Origin: an uncultured Spirochaetaceae bacterium
GTDB lineage: Bacteria; Spirochaetota; Spirochaetia; Treponematales; Treponemataceae
DNA length: 48,652 bases
Reading direction: 5' to 3'
Assembly (NCBI GenBank): GCA_902783155.1
Contig: CACZPR010000036.1
Coordinates: 1 to 48,652, forward strand
In this document: positions 24,580 through 32,967 of the stretch, piece after piece
Layout: each line of letters opens with the position of its first letter
Numbering within the stretch: position 1 is the first letter of the stretch
The notes under the pieces: generated by a model
The model's input: only the letters and a program-made list of their open reading frames with translations
The model's database searches: none
Told to the model about the DNA's origin: nothing
Program-made: the position numbers and the translations under genes

Positions 24580-26067
24580 ATGAAAAAGATAGCAAAAACT
24601 ATAACAGGGATTGCTGTTGTCGCGGCGGTCTCTTTCGGTGTGGTGGCCCTTTCATGCAGATTCAGCAAGGGATCGGCAAATGTGGCGTTCGCACAGTCAA
24701 ACGCAAGTCCCGAGGGGACACCGGTCGCAGTTCCTACCGACTCCCTTTCTGTTGTGCAGGCCCTTCAGACCAATTTCCGCTCGATAAGCAGCAACGTTCT
24801 TCCAGCTGTTGTCGAGGTTGACGTGAAGACAAAAACAAAGTCCCAGTCGTACAATCCATTCAAGGACCTTCCATTTTTCTTCGGAATGCCTGATGATGAC
24901 GAGCGTGAGTATGAGTCATCGGCACTTGGCTCCGGTGTGATTGTCCGAAAGACAGGAAGCACGGTCTATGTCCTGACAAACAACCACGTTACAGAAAACT
25001 CAACGGAGATTACAATCAAGCTGAACGATGAGCGTGAGTTCAAGGGAACATTGGTCGGAAGCGACGAAAGGATTGACATTGCTCTGGTCTCGTTCAAGAG
25101 CGACGACAACGACATAACGGTTGCAAGCCTTGGCGACAGCGATTCAGTCCAGCAGGGAGACATAGTTCTTGCGCTGGGAAGCCCGCTTGGATATTTTGCG
25201 TCCGTGACACAGGGAATTGTTTCCGCTACAGGACGTGACGGTGGCGGAATAGGCTCCATCTCCGACTTCATACAGACAGATGCCGCAATCAACCAGGGAA
25301 ACTCCGGTGGACCGCTTGTCAACATCTACGGCGAGGTTATCGGAATCAACACATGGATTGCATCCTCATCCGGTGGAAGCCAGGGACTTGGTTTCTCAAT
25401 CCCTATCAACAACATCAAGACCGCAATCGACCAGTTCATCAACGACGGAAAGGTTTCATACGGATGGCTCGGCGTAAGTCTGCTTGACGTGGACCAGGAC
25501 TACAAGGAGGAGCTTGGTGTCGGAAAATCAACCAACGGAGCGCTTGTTGCGGAAGTATTCATCGGAAGCCCTGCAATGAAGGCGGGAATCCAGGCGGGAG
25601 ACTACATCGTGTCCCTTAACGGAAAGGCCACAAAGGATTCAAGCCAGCTTGTACGTGAGGTCGGAAGCATCCAGGCCGGAAAGGAAGCCACAATAACAGT
25701 CCGCCGTGGAAACAGCACAATAGACCTCAAGGTGAAGATGGACGAGCGCAACAACGACATAGCCTCAGACAACGGAAAGCTCTGGCCGGGATTCATCGCG
25801 ACCCCTCTCACCGACGATGTCCGCAAGGAAATGAAGATTGAAAACAAAATCAAGGGCGTTGTGGTATCAAGCCTACAGGCAAAGACCCCTGCTGCCGCTC
25901 TCAGGCTCCAGAAGGGCGACATAATCACAGCGGTCAACGACAAGAAGGTATCTTCCGTACAGGAATTCTACGAGGCCCTCAACACCGAGGGTAAGACCGA
26001 AATCTGGTTCGACGTGTACTCCGACGGACACACCGTAAGCACAGGACGCTACAAACTTTCGGAATAA
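24580..26067 (+). CDS. htrA: HtrA/DegP-family periplasmic serine protease
   Basis: This envelope protease/chaperone degrades or refolds damaged exported proteins. The 495-residue protein has an N-terminal signal/anchor (hydrophobic to about residue 25). VVALSC could be a lipobox, otherwise cleavage near AFAQS. The trypsin-like domain has the catalytic triad His136 (TNNHV), Asp166 (RIDIAL) and Ser242 (GNSGGP). Two PDZ domains follow (about 285-375, with YGWLGVSLL and GSPAMKAGIQAGDYIVSLNG, and about 395-490, with AAALRLQKGDIITAVN). ATG 24580 has GGAGG upstream. It is followed after a terminator by a large exported M16-like protein. Confidence 0.96.
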   Translation: MKKIAKTITGIAVVAAVSFGVVALSCRFSKGSANVAFAQSNASPEGTPVAVPTDSLSVVQALQTNFRSISSNVLPAVVEVDVKTKTKSQSYNPFKDLPFFFGMPDDDEREYESSALGSGVIVRKTGSTVYVLTNNHVTENSTEITIKLNDEREFKGTLVGSDERIDIALVSFKSDDNDITVASLGDSDSVQQGDIVLALGSPLGYFASVTQGIVSATGRDGGGIGSISDFIQTDAAINQGNSGGPLVNIYGEVIGINTWIASSSGGSQGLGFSIPINNIKTAIDQFINDGKVSYGWLGVSLLDVDQDYKEELGVGKSTNGALVAEVFIGSPAMKAGIQAGDYIVSLNGKATKDSSQLVREVGSIQAGKEATITVRRGNSTIDLKVKMDERNNDIASDNGKLWPGFIATPLTDDVRKEMKIENKIKGVVVSSLQAKTPAAALRLQKGDIITAVNDKKVSSVQEFYEALNTEGKTEIWFDVYSDGHTVSTGRYKLSE

Positions 26068-26222
26068 AAAACTGTTATAGGTGATTTTCTGAAAGGATTT
26101 TTTTAGATTGTCAGTAACCTTTGGCGCATAGAAAAGTTATTTATGTGAAGCACAGAACAAGAAACATTTTGTTTGGTCCAGCAAGTTTTGTTGGTGGCTT
26201 TCATAGAAAACTCCTTTTTGGC

Positions 26223-26260
26223 AGGCCCCGTGGATTTTTTCTGCGGGGTTTGTTTTTTGT
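26223..26260 (+). terminator. Terminator downstream of htrA
   Basis: AGGCCCCG (26223-26230) pairs over eight positions (two G-U) with CGGGGTTT (26244-26251), followed by GTTTTTTG. It separates htrA from the M16-like gene. The 241-base gap holds no other gene. Confidence 0.65.
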
Positions 26261-26308
26261 CGCCAAAAGGCACTGTTTCAAGCAGAAAATTTATGGTAGG
26301 ATGCAGAC

Positions 26309-29179
26309 ATGAAAAGATTCAGGCGCACAATTCTATCACTGGCAATATCAGTTCTGGCAATATCAGCCGCCACATCCCAGACCAACTACGAACTGGAGAT
26401 TGACACAGGCAAGGTCAGCGTAATGACCATGGCAAACGGATTCACCGTGTTCGTCAGGGAGGATTCCACATCGGCAATGGTACACACGGAATTTTTGTGC
26501 AGGGCGGGCTACTCGTCACAGACACCATCGACAGCCGGATTCTTTCCACTGTACGCGAGACTTTTTTCGACAACAAAAAATCCCGACGGAACAAGCCCCT
26601 TCGCATCGGTCGCACTCACCTCATCATGCAACGCCGACAGCTCCACATACACAGCGGATGTCACAAGGGAGGCTCTGGACGCACTGGTCAGGGACCTCGC
26701 ACACTGCGCACAGAATCCATCGTTCACGGACAAGAAGATTTCCGAAGAATATGCCGCTATGAAAAAGGAATCAAAGGAATACGCCAGCGGAACAACGGGA
26801 TTCATAAACGGAACCATAGACTCAAAAATCCATTCAGACGCTCCATGGAAAACACAGTCCGGAATCTACCCCGCCCTTTTTTCATCCTACACGGGTCCTG
26901 AGGTCCGCACAATTTTGGACGACATTTCAAAAAGGTGGTACACCCCCGACAACAGCGCGATTTTTATAAGCGGAAACATTTCGGCAGAAAAAGCGTACAA
27001 CACGGCCGTAAAATATTTTGGAAAATGGACCGGCAGCACAAAGATTGACAGAACGTCGGACGCATTTAAAAAGGAACAGACTTCACGGCAAAAAAAATTC
27101 GTCCTGGCCGACAAAGAATTTTCAAAGGACCTGACTCAGGTTGTCGTGGAATTCGCGGACCTTTCACCAACTGAGGCGGACATACTGAACACATCGTTCA
27201 ACTCGGTGATTTCGCCGTACAAATCGCTCATGCTGGAAAACCCGGAAGTCTCGGTGCGTTCCAGGGACTATCTTGCCTCGGACTCAATCCACGATGGAAA
27301 ATCTTCAAGACTGATGCTGCAGGCGTTGATGGAGGAGCCATATTCCTTTGTCAGCGACCCGGAAATCCAGAAACCGAACAAAAGAATCACACCGGCAAAC
27401 CAGGCGGACTCATTTGTTGAGACAGTCAAAAAATCTGCGGAACTTTCCACAGGCGGCTTCATGATTGCGCAAAAATCCACGGCGGCAAACTACAGAAAAA
27501 AAATTGGAAACTCGGTCGGAGCCATGCAGCTGATTGCGGACTGGTGGGCCTTTGACCCGACACTGAAAGACGGAAACTACTATCAAAACTTTTTGACTCT
27601 TCCCTCAACTGTTGATTCGGTGGACCCGGTGGAGCTTGCGAAAAAAATTTCCGATGTTGAGCCATTTGTTTTTGTGATGGTCAACACGGATGTCTACAAA
27701 AGCTACAAGGCATCGTTCGACAGAAGCGGATATGAGCTTGTTACCCGCGACAAGGGATGCTGGTACCACGACCAGCTTGCTCTTTCCCAGGCACTTGAAA
27801 ATGAAAAGGCGGCAAAAAATCAAAAAGAAAAAATAGAACTTGCGGGCCAGGACAAGGAGACTCTCTCCCCCGCCGCAAATTTTTATTACCAGAACAGCAC
27901 ACAGTTTTCCGATGCGATTCTTGACAACGGAATTCCGATTCTGGTAAAGGAAGCCCCGAACACACAGACGGTCGCAATCTCACTTTCCATTGCGGGAGGT
28001 GAAGCTGCATCCCCAAAGAACCAGCGTCTTATGAGGACGGTGCTTGTGAACGCATACGCAAAAAATCTTCAGGACGGATTCACGTTTATGAAATCCAGCG
28101 GACAGATTGCGGGGGATACAAGCATAAAGGCAAGGACAGAAACCACAGTCTCATACATCACCGTTGAATGTGTGAAGACAGATTTCCAGAACGTTATGGC
28201 CGCAATGCTCAATGCCCTTGTGTATGGAGAGATTTCCGCCTCCAACGCTGACAGACTTGTGAATGAGCAGGCCGCACAGTGGAATTCCAAGATGATAATC
28301 CTTGACTACCAGATGGAATACAACGCGCTCAAATACCTCTACCGGGGAACGGTATACGCAGATATATATGACCAGGAAGCGAATGTGCTTTCCGACACGA
28401 CGATAGACACAATCACAAAGGCGTACATGGATTTTCTTGATGCCTCGCTCTACTCTTTTGTGATTGTTGGAGACACGGACATAGACAGCGCAAAAAAAAT
28501 TGCGGAACAGAGTTTCGGAATCCTAAAGGAACAGACAGAGCGTACAAAGACCTACACAACAATCCCGCTCCCAGATTTCAAAAACTCTGCGCGCAAAGTA
28601 AAGCTGCACCATCTCTACACAACAACGCTGACAAAAGAGCAGGCCGGAACCGAAGTTCCAATACTGATTCCAACAAGCGAATTCTACGACCCGGTGCAAT
28701 ACTATTTCCAGTGCCCCGAAGAGTCGCATGAGAGAAACATCCAGAGCTGTCTTCTTTCTGAACTAAGGGACAGGATTCAAAAATATCTACCGAAGGACAC
28801 AAGCTGCTCGGTGGTCTCCGCGAACAATTTTTTGCGTCTCGCAAGTATCAGGGTGAATGGAATACTCCACACAGCGAATTTTCTTTCCGCATACAAAAAA
28901 GCAAGGCGGGAGATTTTGCAGGAACTTGAGATTCCCGACGAAAGTTTTGTGCGCGACATGAAGCAGATGTGGATTTACAAAACCATGCTGCAGACCCAGA
29001 CCAACATTGGAACCGTGGAACTGATACAGAGGGGCATGGAGATAAATCTTCCGTACCAATATCTGGAGGACTATCTTTCTATGGAGCTTTCCGTTCGCGA
29101 AGAATTTCTGGACGTGATGAAAAAATATTTTCCCGAAACTCCAAACTTCATCGTGACATCGGCTGACTCAAAGAATTAA
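26309..29179 (+). CDS. Exported M16-family (insulinase-like) protein without zinc motif
   Basis: This 956-residue protein has a signal peptide (MKRFRRTILSLAISVLAISA, cleavage near ATSQ). The M16 layout is recognisable: an N-terminal domain with VMTMANGFTVFVREDSTSAM and FLCRAGYSS, an insulinase-like middle (RTILDDISKRWYTPDNSAIF), and a C-terminal pair beginning ILDNGIPILVKEAPNTQTV. Where active members have HxxEH, about ten residues after the 'aGs' turn, this one reads FFPLY (about 78-82). The C-terminal half has no HxxEH either. I infer a non-proteolytic periplasmic role such as a partner or chaperone; this is unproven. A short AGGA lies before the start. It follows htrA. Confidence 0.8.
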   Translation: MKRFRRTILSLAISVLAISAATSQTNYELEIDTGKVSVMTMANGFTVFVREDSTSAMVHTEFLCRAGYSSQTPSTAGFFPLYARLFSTTKNPDGTSPFASVALTSSCNADSSTYTADVTREALDALVRDLAHCAQNPSFTDKKISEEYAAMKKESKEYASGTTGFINGTIDSKIHSDAPWKTQSGIYPALFSSYTGPEVRTILDDISKRWYTPDNSAIFISGNISAEKAYNTAVKYFGKWTGSTKIDRTSDAFKKEQTSRQKKFVLADKEFSKDLTQVVVEFADLSPTEADILNTSFNSVISPYKSLMLENPEVSVRSRDYLASDSIHDGKSSRLMLQALMEEPYSFVSDPEIQKPNKRITPANQADSFVETVKKSAELSTGGFMIAQKSTAANYRKKIGNSVGAMQLIADWWAFDPTLKDGNYYQNFLTLPSTVDSVDPVELAKKISDVEPFVFVMVNTDVYKSYKASFDRSGYELVTRDKGCWYHDQLALSQALENEKAAKNQKEKIELAGQDKETLSPAANFYYQNSTQFSDAILDNGIPILVKEAPNTQTVAISLSIAGGEAASPKNQRLMRTVLVNAYAKNLQDGFTFMKSSGQIAGDTSIKARTETTVSYITVECVKTDFQNVMAAMLNALVYGEISASNADRLVNEQAAQWNSKMIILDYQMEYNALKYLYRGTVYADIYDQEANVLSDTTIDTITKAYMDFLDASLYSFVIVGDTDIDSAKKIAEQSFGILKEQTERTKTYTTIPLPDFKNSARKVKLHHLYTTTLTKEQAGTEVPILIPTSEFYDPVQYYFQCPEESHERNIQSCLLSELRDRIQKYLPKDTSCSVVSANNFLRLASIRVNGILHTANFLSAYKKARREILQELEIPDESFVRDMKQMWIYKTMLQTQTNIGTVELIQRGMEINLPYQYLEDYLSMELSVREEFLDVMKKYFPETPNFIVTSADSKN

Positions 29180-29196
29180 TTCTTTTTAATTCGCAC

Positions 29197-29643
29197 TCAT
29201 TCGCCCTGCGGGATTTCTGCGTTCAAACTTTTGTTGCGGTAGTTCAAATTTGTTCGCAGACTGTATCCGCGCGACTCCCAGAACGCATTTCCCTCGTCGT
29301 TGTCCTTAAACACAAGTCCAAAAACTTTTTGTATGCCCTCAGCCTTCAACGCTTTTTCCGCCATATCAACAAGACGCGAGGCTATCCCCTTTCTCCTGAA
29401 ATCTGGATTCACACACATGTGGTGGATTATACCTCGCCGACCGTCATGCCCAGAAAGAATCACGCCGCACATAGTCTCCCCATCCACCGCGCAAAAACAT
29501 GTTGCAGGATTCCGCGCAAGGTAACGCCCGATTCCTTCCCTGCTGTCGTCCACCGGATTCAATGCACGCCGGCTCATGCCGACACTGTTCCAAAGTTCCA
29601 TCAGCCTGTCATAATCAGAAATTGTAACGCAACGAAAATCCAT
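29197..29643 (-). CDS. GNAT-family N-acetyltransferase
   Basis: This 148-residue protein is one GNAT domain. Motif A, binding the acetyl-CoA pyrophosphate, is VNPDFRRKGIASRLVDMAEK, and the later block GNAFWESRGYSLR is typical of the family's C-terminal part. The substrate cannot be inferred. GGGGGAG precedes the ATG. It converges on the M16-like gene (17 bases between stops) and is followed upstream by a 276-base gap in which I see no gene and no clear promoter. Confidence 0.88.
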   Translation of the reverse strand: MDFRCVTISDYDRLMELWNSVGMSRRALNPVDDSREGIGRYLARNPATCFCAVDGETMCGVILSGHDGRRGIIHHMCVNPDFRRKGIASRLVDMAEKALKAEGIQKVFGLVFKDNDEGNAFWESRGYSLRTNLNYRNKSLNAEIPQGE

Positions 29644-29919
29644 AGCTCTCCCCCAAAAATTGATTGAAGCAATCCAAAGTCCAACGCATTGATTTTATAA
29701 TAAAAACAAAGCGGGCGCAACACAAATTATGGCTGGACAAAAAATCCCCCACGCGCGAAAACTCATCCACCTGCTGAGTGTCGAGCCTTCCTTCCAGCAA
29801 TCATCCGAACTTTTACCGACAAAAAATCAAAAAAATTTGCAGATTTGATTACAAAATGAATTTTCACGGAACATAATATATATAGAAGATTTTGAAAAGA
29901 ATTTTATCCGGGGAGATTT

Positions 29920-30783
29920 ATGGAAAAATCAGTATGCATCCGAAAGAGCGTAGACGAGCTTACATTTACAGACGACGGAATGTTTCAGGCTGTAATGCGG
30001 GAACCCGGTCTATGCGCTGAGCTGATTGAGCTGCTTCTTCATCTGAAAGTCGGGCATATAGAGTACCCGGAGCTGGAGAAAACAATCGCGCCGTATTTTT
30101 CAAGCAAGGGCGTAAGGCTTGACGTGTATCTGAAGGATCCTGAGAAAATCATTGACATTGAGATGATGTCTTACGCACAGAAAGAAATCGGACTGCGGTC
30201 TCGCTACTACCAGAGCATGATAGACATGGACAGCCTGATGAAGAGTCAGGACTATGCCGACATGAAATCGAGCTACGTGCTTTTCATCTGCAAAAACGAC
30301 CCGTTTAAAGATGAAAGCGGCAGGGGGCTTGGTTTTCCGCACTACACTTTCACGACAAAATGCCATGAAATTGAACGCTTGAATTTCAATGACAAAATTA
30401 CGAAAGTGATTTATAATGCAAGTGCCCATGAAAAAGAAACGGACGGGAAAACAAGGGATTTTCTCCGCTTTGCCTACACGAACAATCCGGGAGAAGATGA
30501 TTTCTCGAAGCGTCTTGCCGAAAGAGTCCAAAAGCTGAAGGAAGACGAGCATTTCAAGGAGGTTTACGCCGCTATGAATTTACGGGAAATGGACATACGC
30601 AGGGAAGCCATTGCCGAAGGGTTGCAAATGGGGCTCAGTAGTGGCAAAAAACAGGGAGCAGAAGAAAAATCAGTTGAGGCTGCCGTAATTGCCGTCAAGG
30701 ATTTTCACGTAGACCCTCAGCTTGCCGCAGAGAAAATGAACGCGCCTCTTGATAAAGTGATGGAAAAACTCAGGATGCCATAA
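29920..30783 (+). CDS. Rpn-family (PD-(D/E)XK nuclease/putative transposase) protein
   Basis: This 287-residue protein has the Rpn/PDDEXK_2 layout: an N-terminal helical segment (DDGMFQAVMREPGLCAELIE), the nuclease core with Asp68 in VRLDVYL and Glu81 in IIDIEMM, then YAQKEIGLRSRYYQSMIDMD, and a helical tail after residue 230. Where most members have Gln or Lys two residues after the acidic one, this has Met (EMM), so activity is uncertain. Family members promote RecA-independent recombination and spread as accessory genes. GGGGAGA precedes ATG 29920. Two remnant tails of related genes lie at 1-347. Confidence 0.85.
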   Translation: MEKSVCIRKSVDELTFTDDGMFQAVMREPGLCAELIELLLHLKVGHIEYPELEKTIAPYFSSKGVRLDVYLKDPEKIIDIEMMSYAQKEIGLRSRYYQSMIDMDSLMKSQDYADMKSSYVLFICKNDPFKDESGRGLGFPHYTFTTKCHEIERLNFNDKITKVIYNASAHEKETDGKTRDFLRFAYTNNPGEDDFSKRLAERVQKLKEDEHFKEVYAAMNLREMDIRREAIAEGLQMGLSSGKKQGAEEKSVEAAVIAVKDFHVDPQLAAEKMNAPLDKVMEKLRMP

Positions 30784-30807
30784 TTGCAACTAACATAATT
30801 GGACTAT

Positions 30808-31401
30808 TCAAAAACACAAAAAATCCACCGAAAGGTCGTGGGGTTTTGAAATCCGCTCCACCGCGCTGTCAATCTGGCAGGGGAAAGCGACCCCAACCAA
30901 ACAGAGCGATGCCTTTTTTTCTGCGGTAATTTTTTTCAGGCGGGAAACATAGATGTCGTAGAATCCCATTCCGTGTCCAAGTCTACTTCCCGATTCAGAA
31001 AACGCGACTCCGGGAACGACCATGAGTATTTTTTTTCCGCACAGGATTTCAAAATCAAGTTTTTCGCAGGATGATTCCGGCTCCATAATATTCCAGCGTC
31101 CGGCCCTGACCTGGGACTCAAAACTTTTTTCCGCGTCAATAAAATAAAAATCCATTCCGTTTCCAGAACTTTCGGTGCGGGGAAGAAAAAGTTTTTTTCC
31201 GTCAGAAAGCGCGGACATTGAAACGGGAGCCACATCAAGCTCGTTTTTCATCGGCATGTACGAAAGGACAAAATCAGCAGAAATGTATTCTTCCAGGGAC
31301 AGAATCTTTTCGCAAACTTTTTTTGAAGCCGCCACTTTTTCGCCGTCGTCCATTGCACTGACAAGCGCGGAAACTTTTTTTCTTATATCACTTTTATCCA
31401 T
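30808..31401 (-). CDS. 5-formyltetrahydrofolate cyclo-ligase
   Basis: It converts 5-formyl-THF to 5,10-methenyl-THF with ATP in the folate cycle (EC 6.3.3.2). About 197 residues from ATG 31401, which begins MDKSDIRKKVSALV as expected for the family; GGAAGGA lies 14 bases upstream, rather far. An in-frame ATG at 31416 abuts that same purine tract and is less likely. Family blocks are VLSYMPMKNELDV, KKLFLPR and the C-terminal VPGVAFSESGSRLGHGMGFY with the substrate-binding RLGxGxGYYD-type loop. It is divergent from dgt. Confidence 0.9.
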   Translation of the reverse strand: MDKSDIRKKVSALVSAMDDGEKVAASKKVCEKILSLEEYISADFVLSYMPMKNELDVAPVSMSALSDGKKLFLPRTESSGNGMDFYFIDAEKSFESQVRAGRWNIMEPESSCEKLDFEILCGKKILMVVPGVAFSESGSRLGHGMGFYDIYVSRLKKITAEKKASLCLVGVAFPCQIDSAVERISKPHDLSVDFLCF

Positions 31402-31449
31402 AAAACTATCGTCCATCCTTCCACGAAAAAAGATTTTGGGAATGCCACA

Positions 31450-31478
31450 TGGACACCGGCACAAAATCTTTCTATAAT
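31450..31478 (+). promoter_or_regulatory. dgt promoter, predicted leaderless
   Basis: TGGACA (31450-31455), 17 bases and a perfect TATAAT (31473-31478) are followed by six bases before ATG 31485. No Shine-Dalgarno sequence is present. Confidence 0.7.
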
Positions 31479-31484
31479 TAAAGC

Positions 31485-32765
31485 ATGAAAGATTCTTTTA
31501 ACCAAGTACGCATGGACGAAAACAATCCGAATTTTTTGCAAGCGGTCAAACGGGAGAATTCGCTTTACCACCGAGGCAACGGAATCCGCTCGGAATTTGA
31601 AAGGGACTACACGAGAATCCTGCACTGCGAGTCATACAGAAGGCTCAAGCACAAGACACAGGTGTTTTTCGCACCGCACAACGACCACGTATGCACGAGG
31701 ATGGAACATGTCGGTCACGTTGCAAGCGTAAGCCGTACAATCGCCAAGTATCTGGGACTGAATCAGGAACTTACGGAGGCAATCGCTCTCGGCCATGACA
31801 TAGGACACGCACCGTTCGGTCACACGGGGGAAGACATATTGAACGGCCTTATGGTTCAAAAGGACGGAAAAAACGCACCCAAGAAATTCTGGCATGAGCG
31901 GAACTCGCTTTTTTTTGCCGACTACATCGACACATTGCAGGACCCGGATGGAAACGAAAAGAACCTGGATTTGACTTACGCCGTTAGGGACGGACTTATC
32001 TGCCACTGCGGAGAGATTGACCAGCAGGGAATCAAACCACGGCACGAGGCGGTCGGTCTTTACAATATCAAGAGACCCGGAATCACGGAACCTTTCACAT
32101 GGGAAGGATGCGTCGTAAAGGTCAGCGACAAGATTGCCTTTCTGGGACGTGACCTTGAGGATGCCGGGCGGTATGGCATAATCGATGAGACGGCGACAAA
32201 GCAGCTCAGGGAAATTGTTGCTGGAACTTTGGGATTTGACGGAAAAAAGAATTCAAACCACGTTACAAGCGCAGGAATTTTCAGAAGCGGAAAAGAGGTG
32301 AACACGACAACCCTGATCAACGACCTGATTGTTGACCTTTGCGAGCAGAGCACTCCCGATGCCGGACTTTTTTTCAGCGACGCATATTTCAATTTCATAA
32401 GGGAGCTAAAAAAATTTTCGTTCGCCACAATCTACAACAACTGGCGGCTGGTGGAATTCCAGAAATACGCACAGACTGTAATCGGAACAATCTACGACAC
32501 ACTGATGAGGTCGCAGATTTATGTGAAAAACCGCACCGTGCATCATTTTCTTGATTTTGCCCCGAAACTTTGTGGCACGTTCATCGACTGGCTCACAAAA
32601 TACACGGCATACGACCCAAAAATGAAAGCCGCCCTGCACTATCAGACCAGAGAAATCTTCGACATCGAAAACGAGGAGAGCTACCAGAAATGCGTGATTG
32701 AATACATCAGCGGAATGACCGACCAGTTCACGCTCTCGGTTTTTGAGGAGATTGTTTCGTTCTAG
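31485..32765 (+). CDS. dgt: Deoxyguanosinetriphosphate triphosphohydrolase-like HD protein
   Basis: Enzymes of this family cleave dNTPs, classically dGTP to deoxyguanosine and triphosphate (EC 3.1.5.1), and so adjust nucleotide pools. The 426-residue protein has the family's opening RDYTRILHCESYRRLKHKTQ. The HD metal site follows: TRMEHVGHV supplies the first His and ALGHDIGHAPFGHTGE supplies His-Asp plus the family-specific GHxPFGH. A further Asp is in VKVSDKIAFLGRDLEDA. Substrate preference cannot be read from sequence. The start is fixed by the promoter. It is divergent from the cyclo-ligase gene. Confidence 0.92.
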   Translation: MKDSFNQVRMDENNPNFLQAVKRENSLYHRGNGIRSEFERDYTRILHCESYRRLKHKTQVFFAPHNDHVCTRMEHVGHVASVSRTIAKYLGLNQELTEAIALGHDIGHAPFGHTGEDILNGLMVQKDGKNAPKKFWHERNSLFFADYIDTLQDPDGNEKNLDLTYAVRDGLICHCGEIDQQGIKPRHEAVGLYNIKRPGITEPFTWEGCVVKVSDKIAFLGRDLEDAGRYGIIDETATKQLREIVAGTLGFDGKKNSNHVTSAGIFRSGKEVNTTTLINDLIVDLCEQSTPDAGLFFSDAYFNFIRELKKFSFATIYNNWRLVEFQKYAQTVIGTIYDTLMRSQIYVKNRTVHHFLDFAPKLCGTFIDWLTKYTAYDPKMKAALHYQTREIFDIENEESYQKCVIEYISGMTDQFTLSVFEEIVSF

Positions 32766-32876
32766 CTGATTCATCAAATGCAGGTGAAAAATTGTGAGTT
32801 CGGCTCTGTATTTTTTTGCAGAAAAACCATGTGACAATTACCTATGAAAACAAGCCGCCCGACCATGCTTTTCCGT

Positions 32877-32963
32877 CAATAATCTCAAAAAAGTGTATAT
32901 TTTCGTTGCCAATAATCTCAAAAAGGTGTATATTTTAATTAACTTTAAAGTCAAAAAGGTGTA
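32877..32963 (+). repeat. Phased 33-bp repeats in the DUF4143 gene leader
   Basis: A 27-base unit at 32877-32903 recurs at 32910-32936 with 26 of 27 bases identical. Its core TCAAAAAGGTGTA occurs at 32885 (one mismatch), 32918 and 32951, exactly 33 bases apart. The third copy supplies the ribosome-binding site AAGGTG for ATG 32968. Confidence 0.9.
32906..32934 (+). promoter_or_regulatory. DUF4143 gene promoter inside the repeats
   Basis: TTGCCA (32906-32911), 17 bases and TATATT (32929-32934, inside the second repeat) predict a start near 32941 and a 27-base leader that contains the third repeat core. Confidence 0.6.
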
Positions 32964-32967
32964 AAAC

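Noticed and set aside
24525..24821. 98-codon frame overlapping the htrA start, with TATACT eight bases before its ATG
   Set aside because: It could be read as another leaderless start, but it mostly overlaps htrA out of frame, has no -35 and looks like a shadow. At most a short upstream frame; not listed as a gene.
26121..26312. 63-codon frame between htrA and the M16-like gene
   Set aside because: It crosses the terminator at 26223-26260, has no ribosome-binding site and no plausible composition.
32877..32963. CRISPR array or IS terminal repeats at the 33-bp repeats
   Set aside because: Only two full copies and one partial, with 6-base gaps, and the units overlap a promoter and ribosome-binding site; a regulatory leader fits better.
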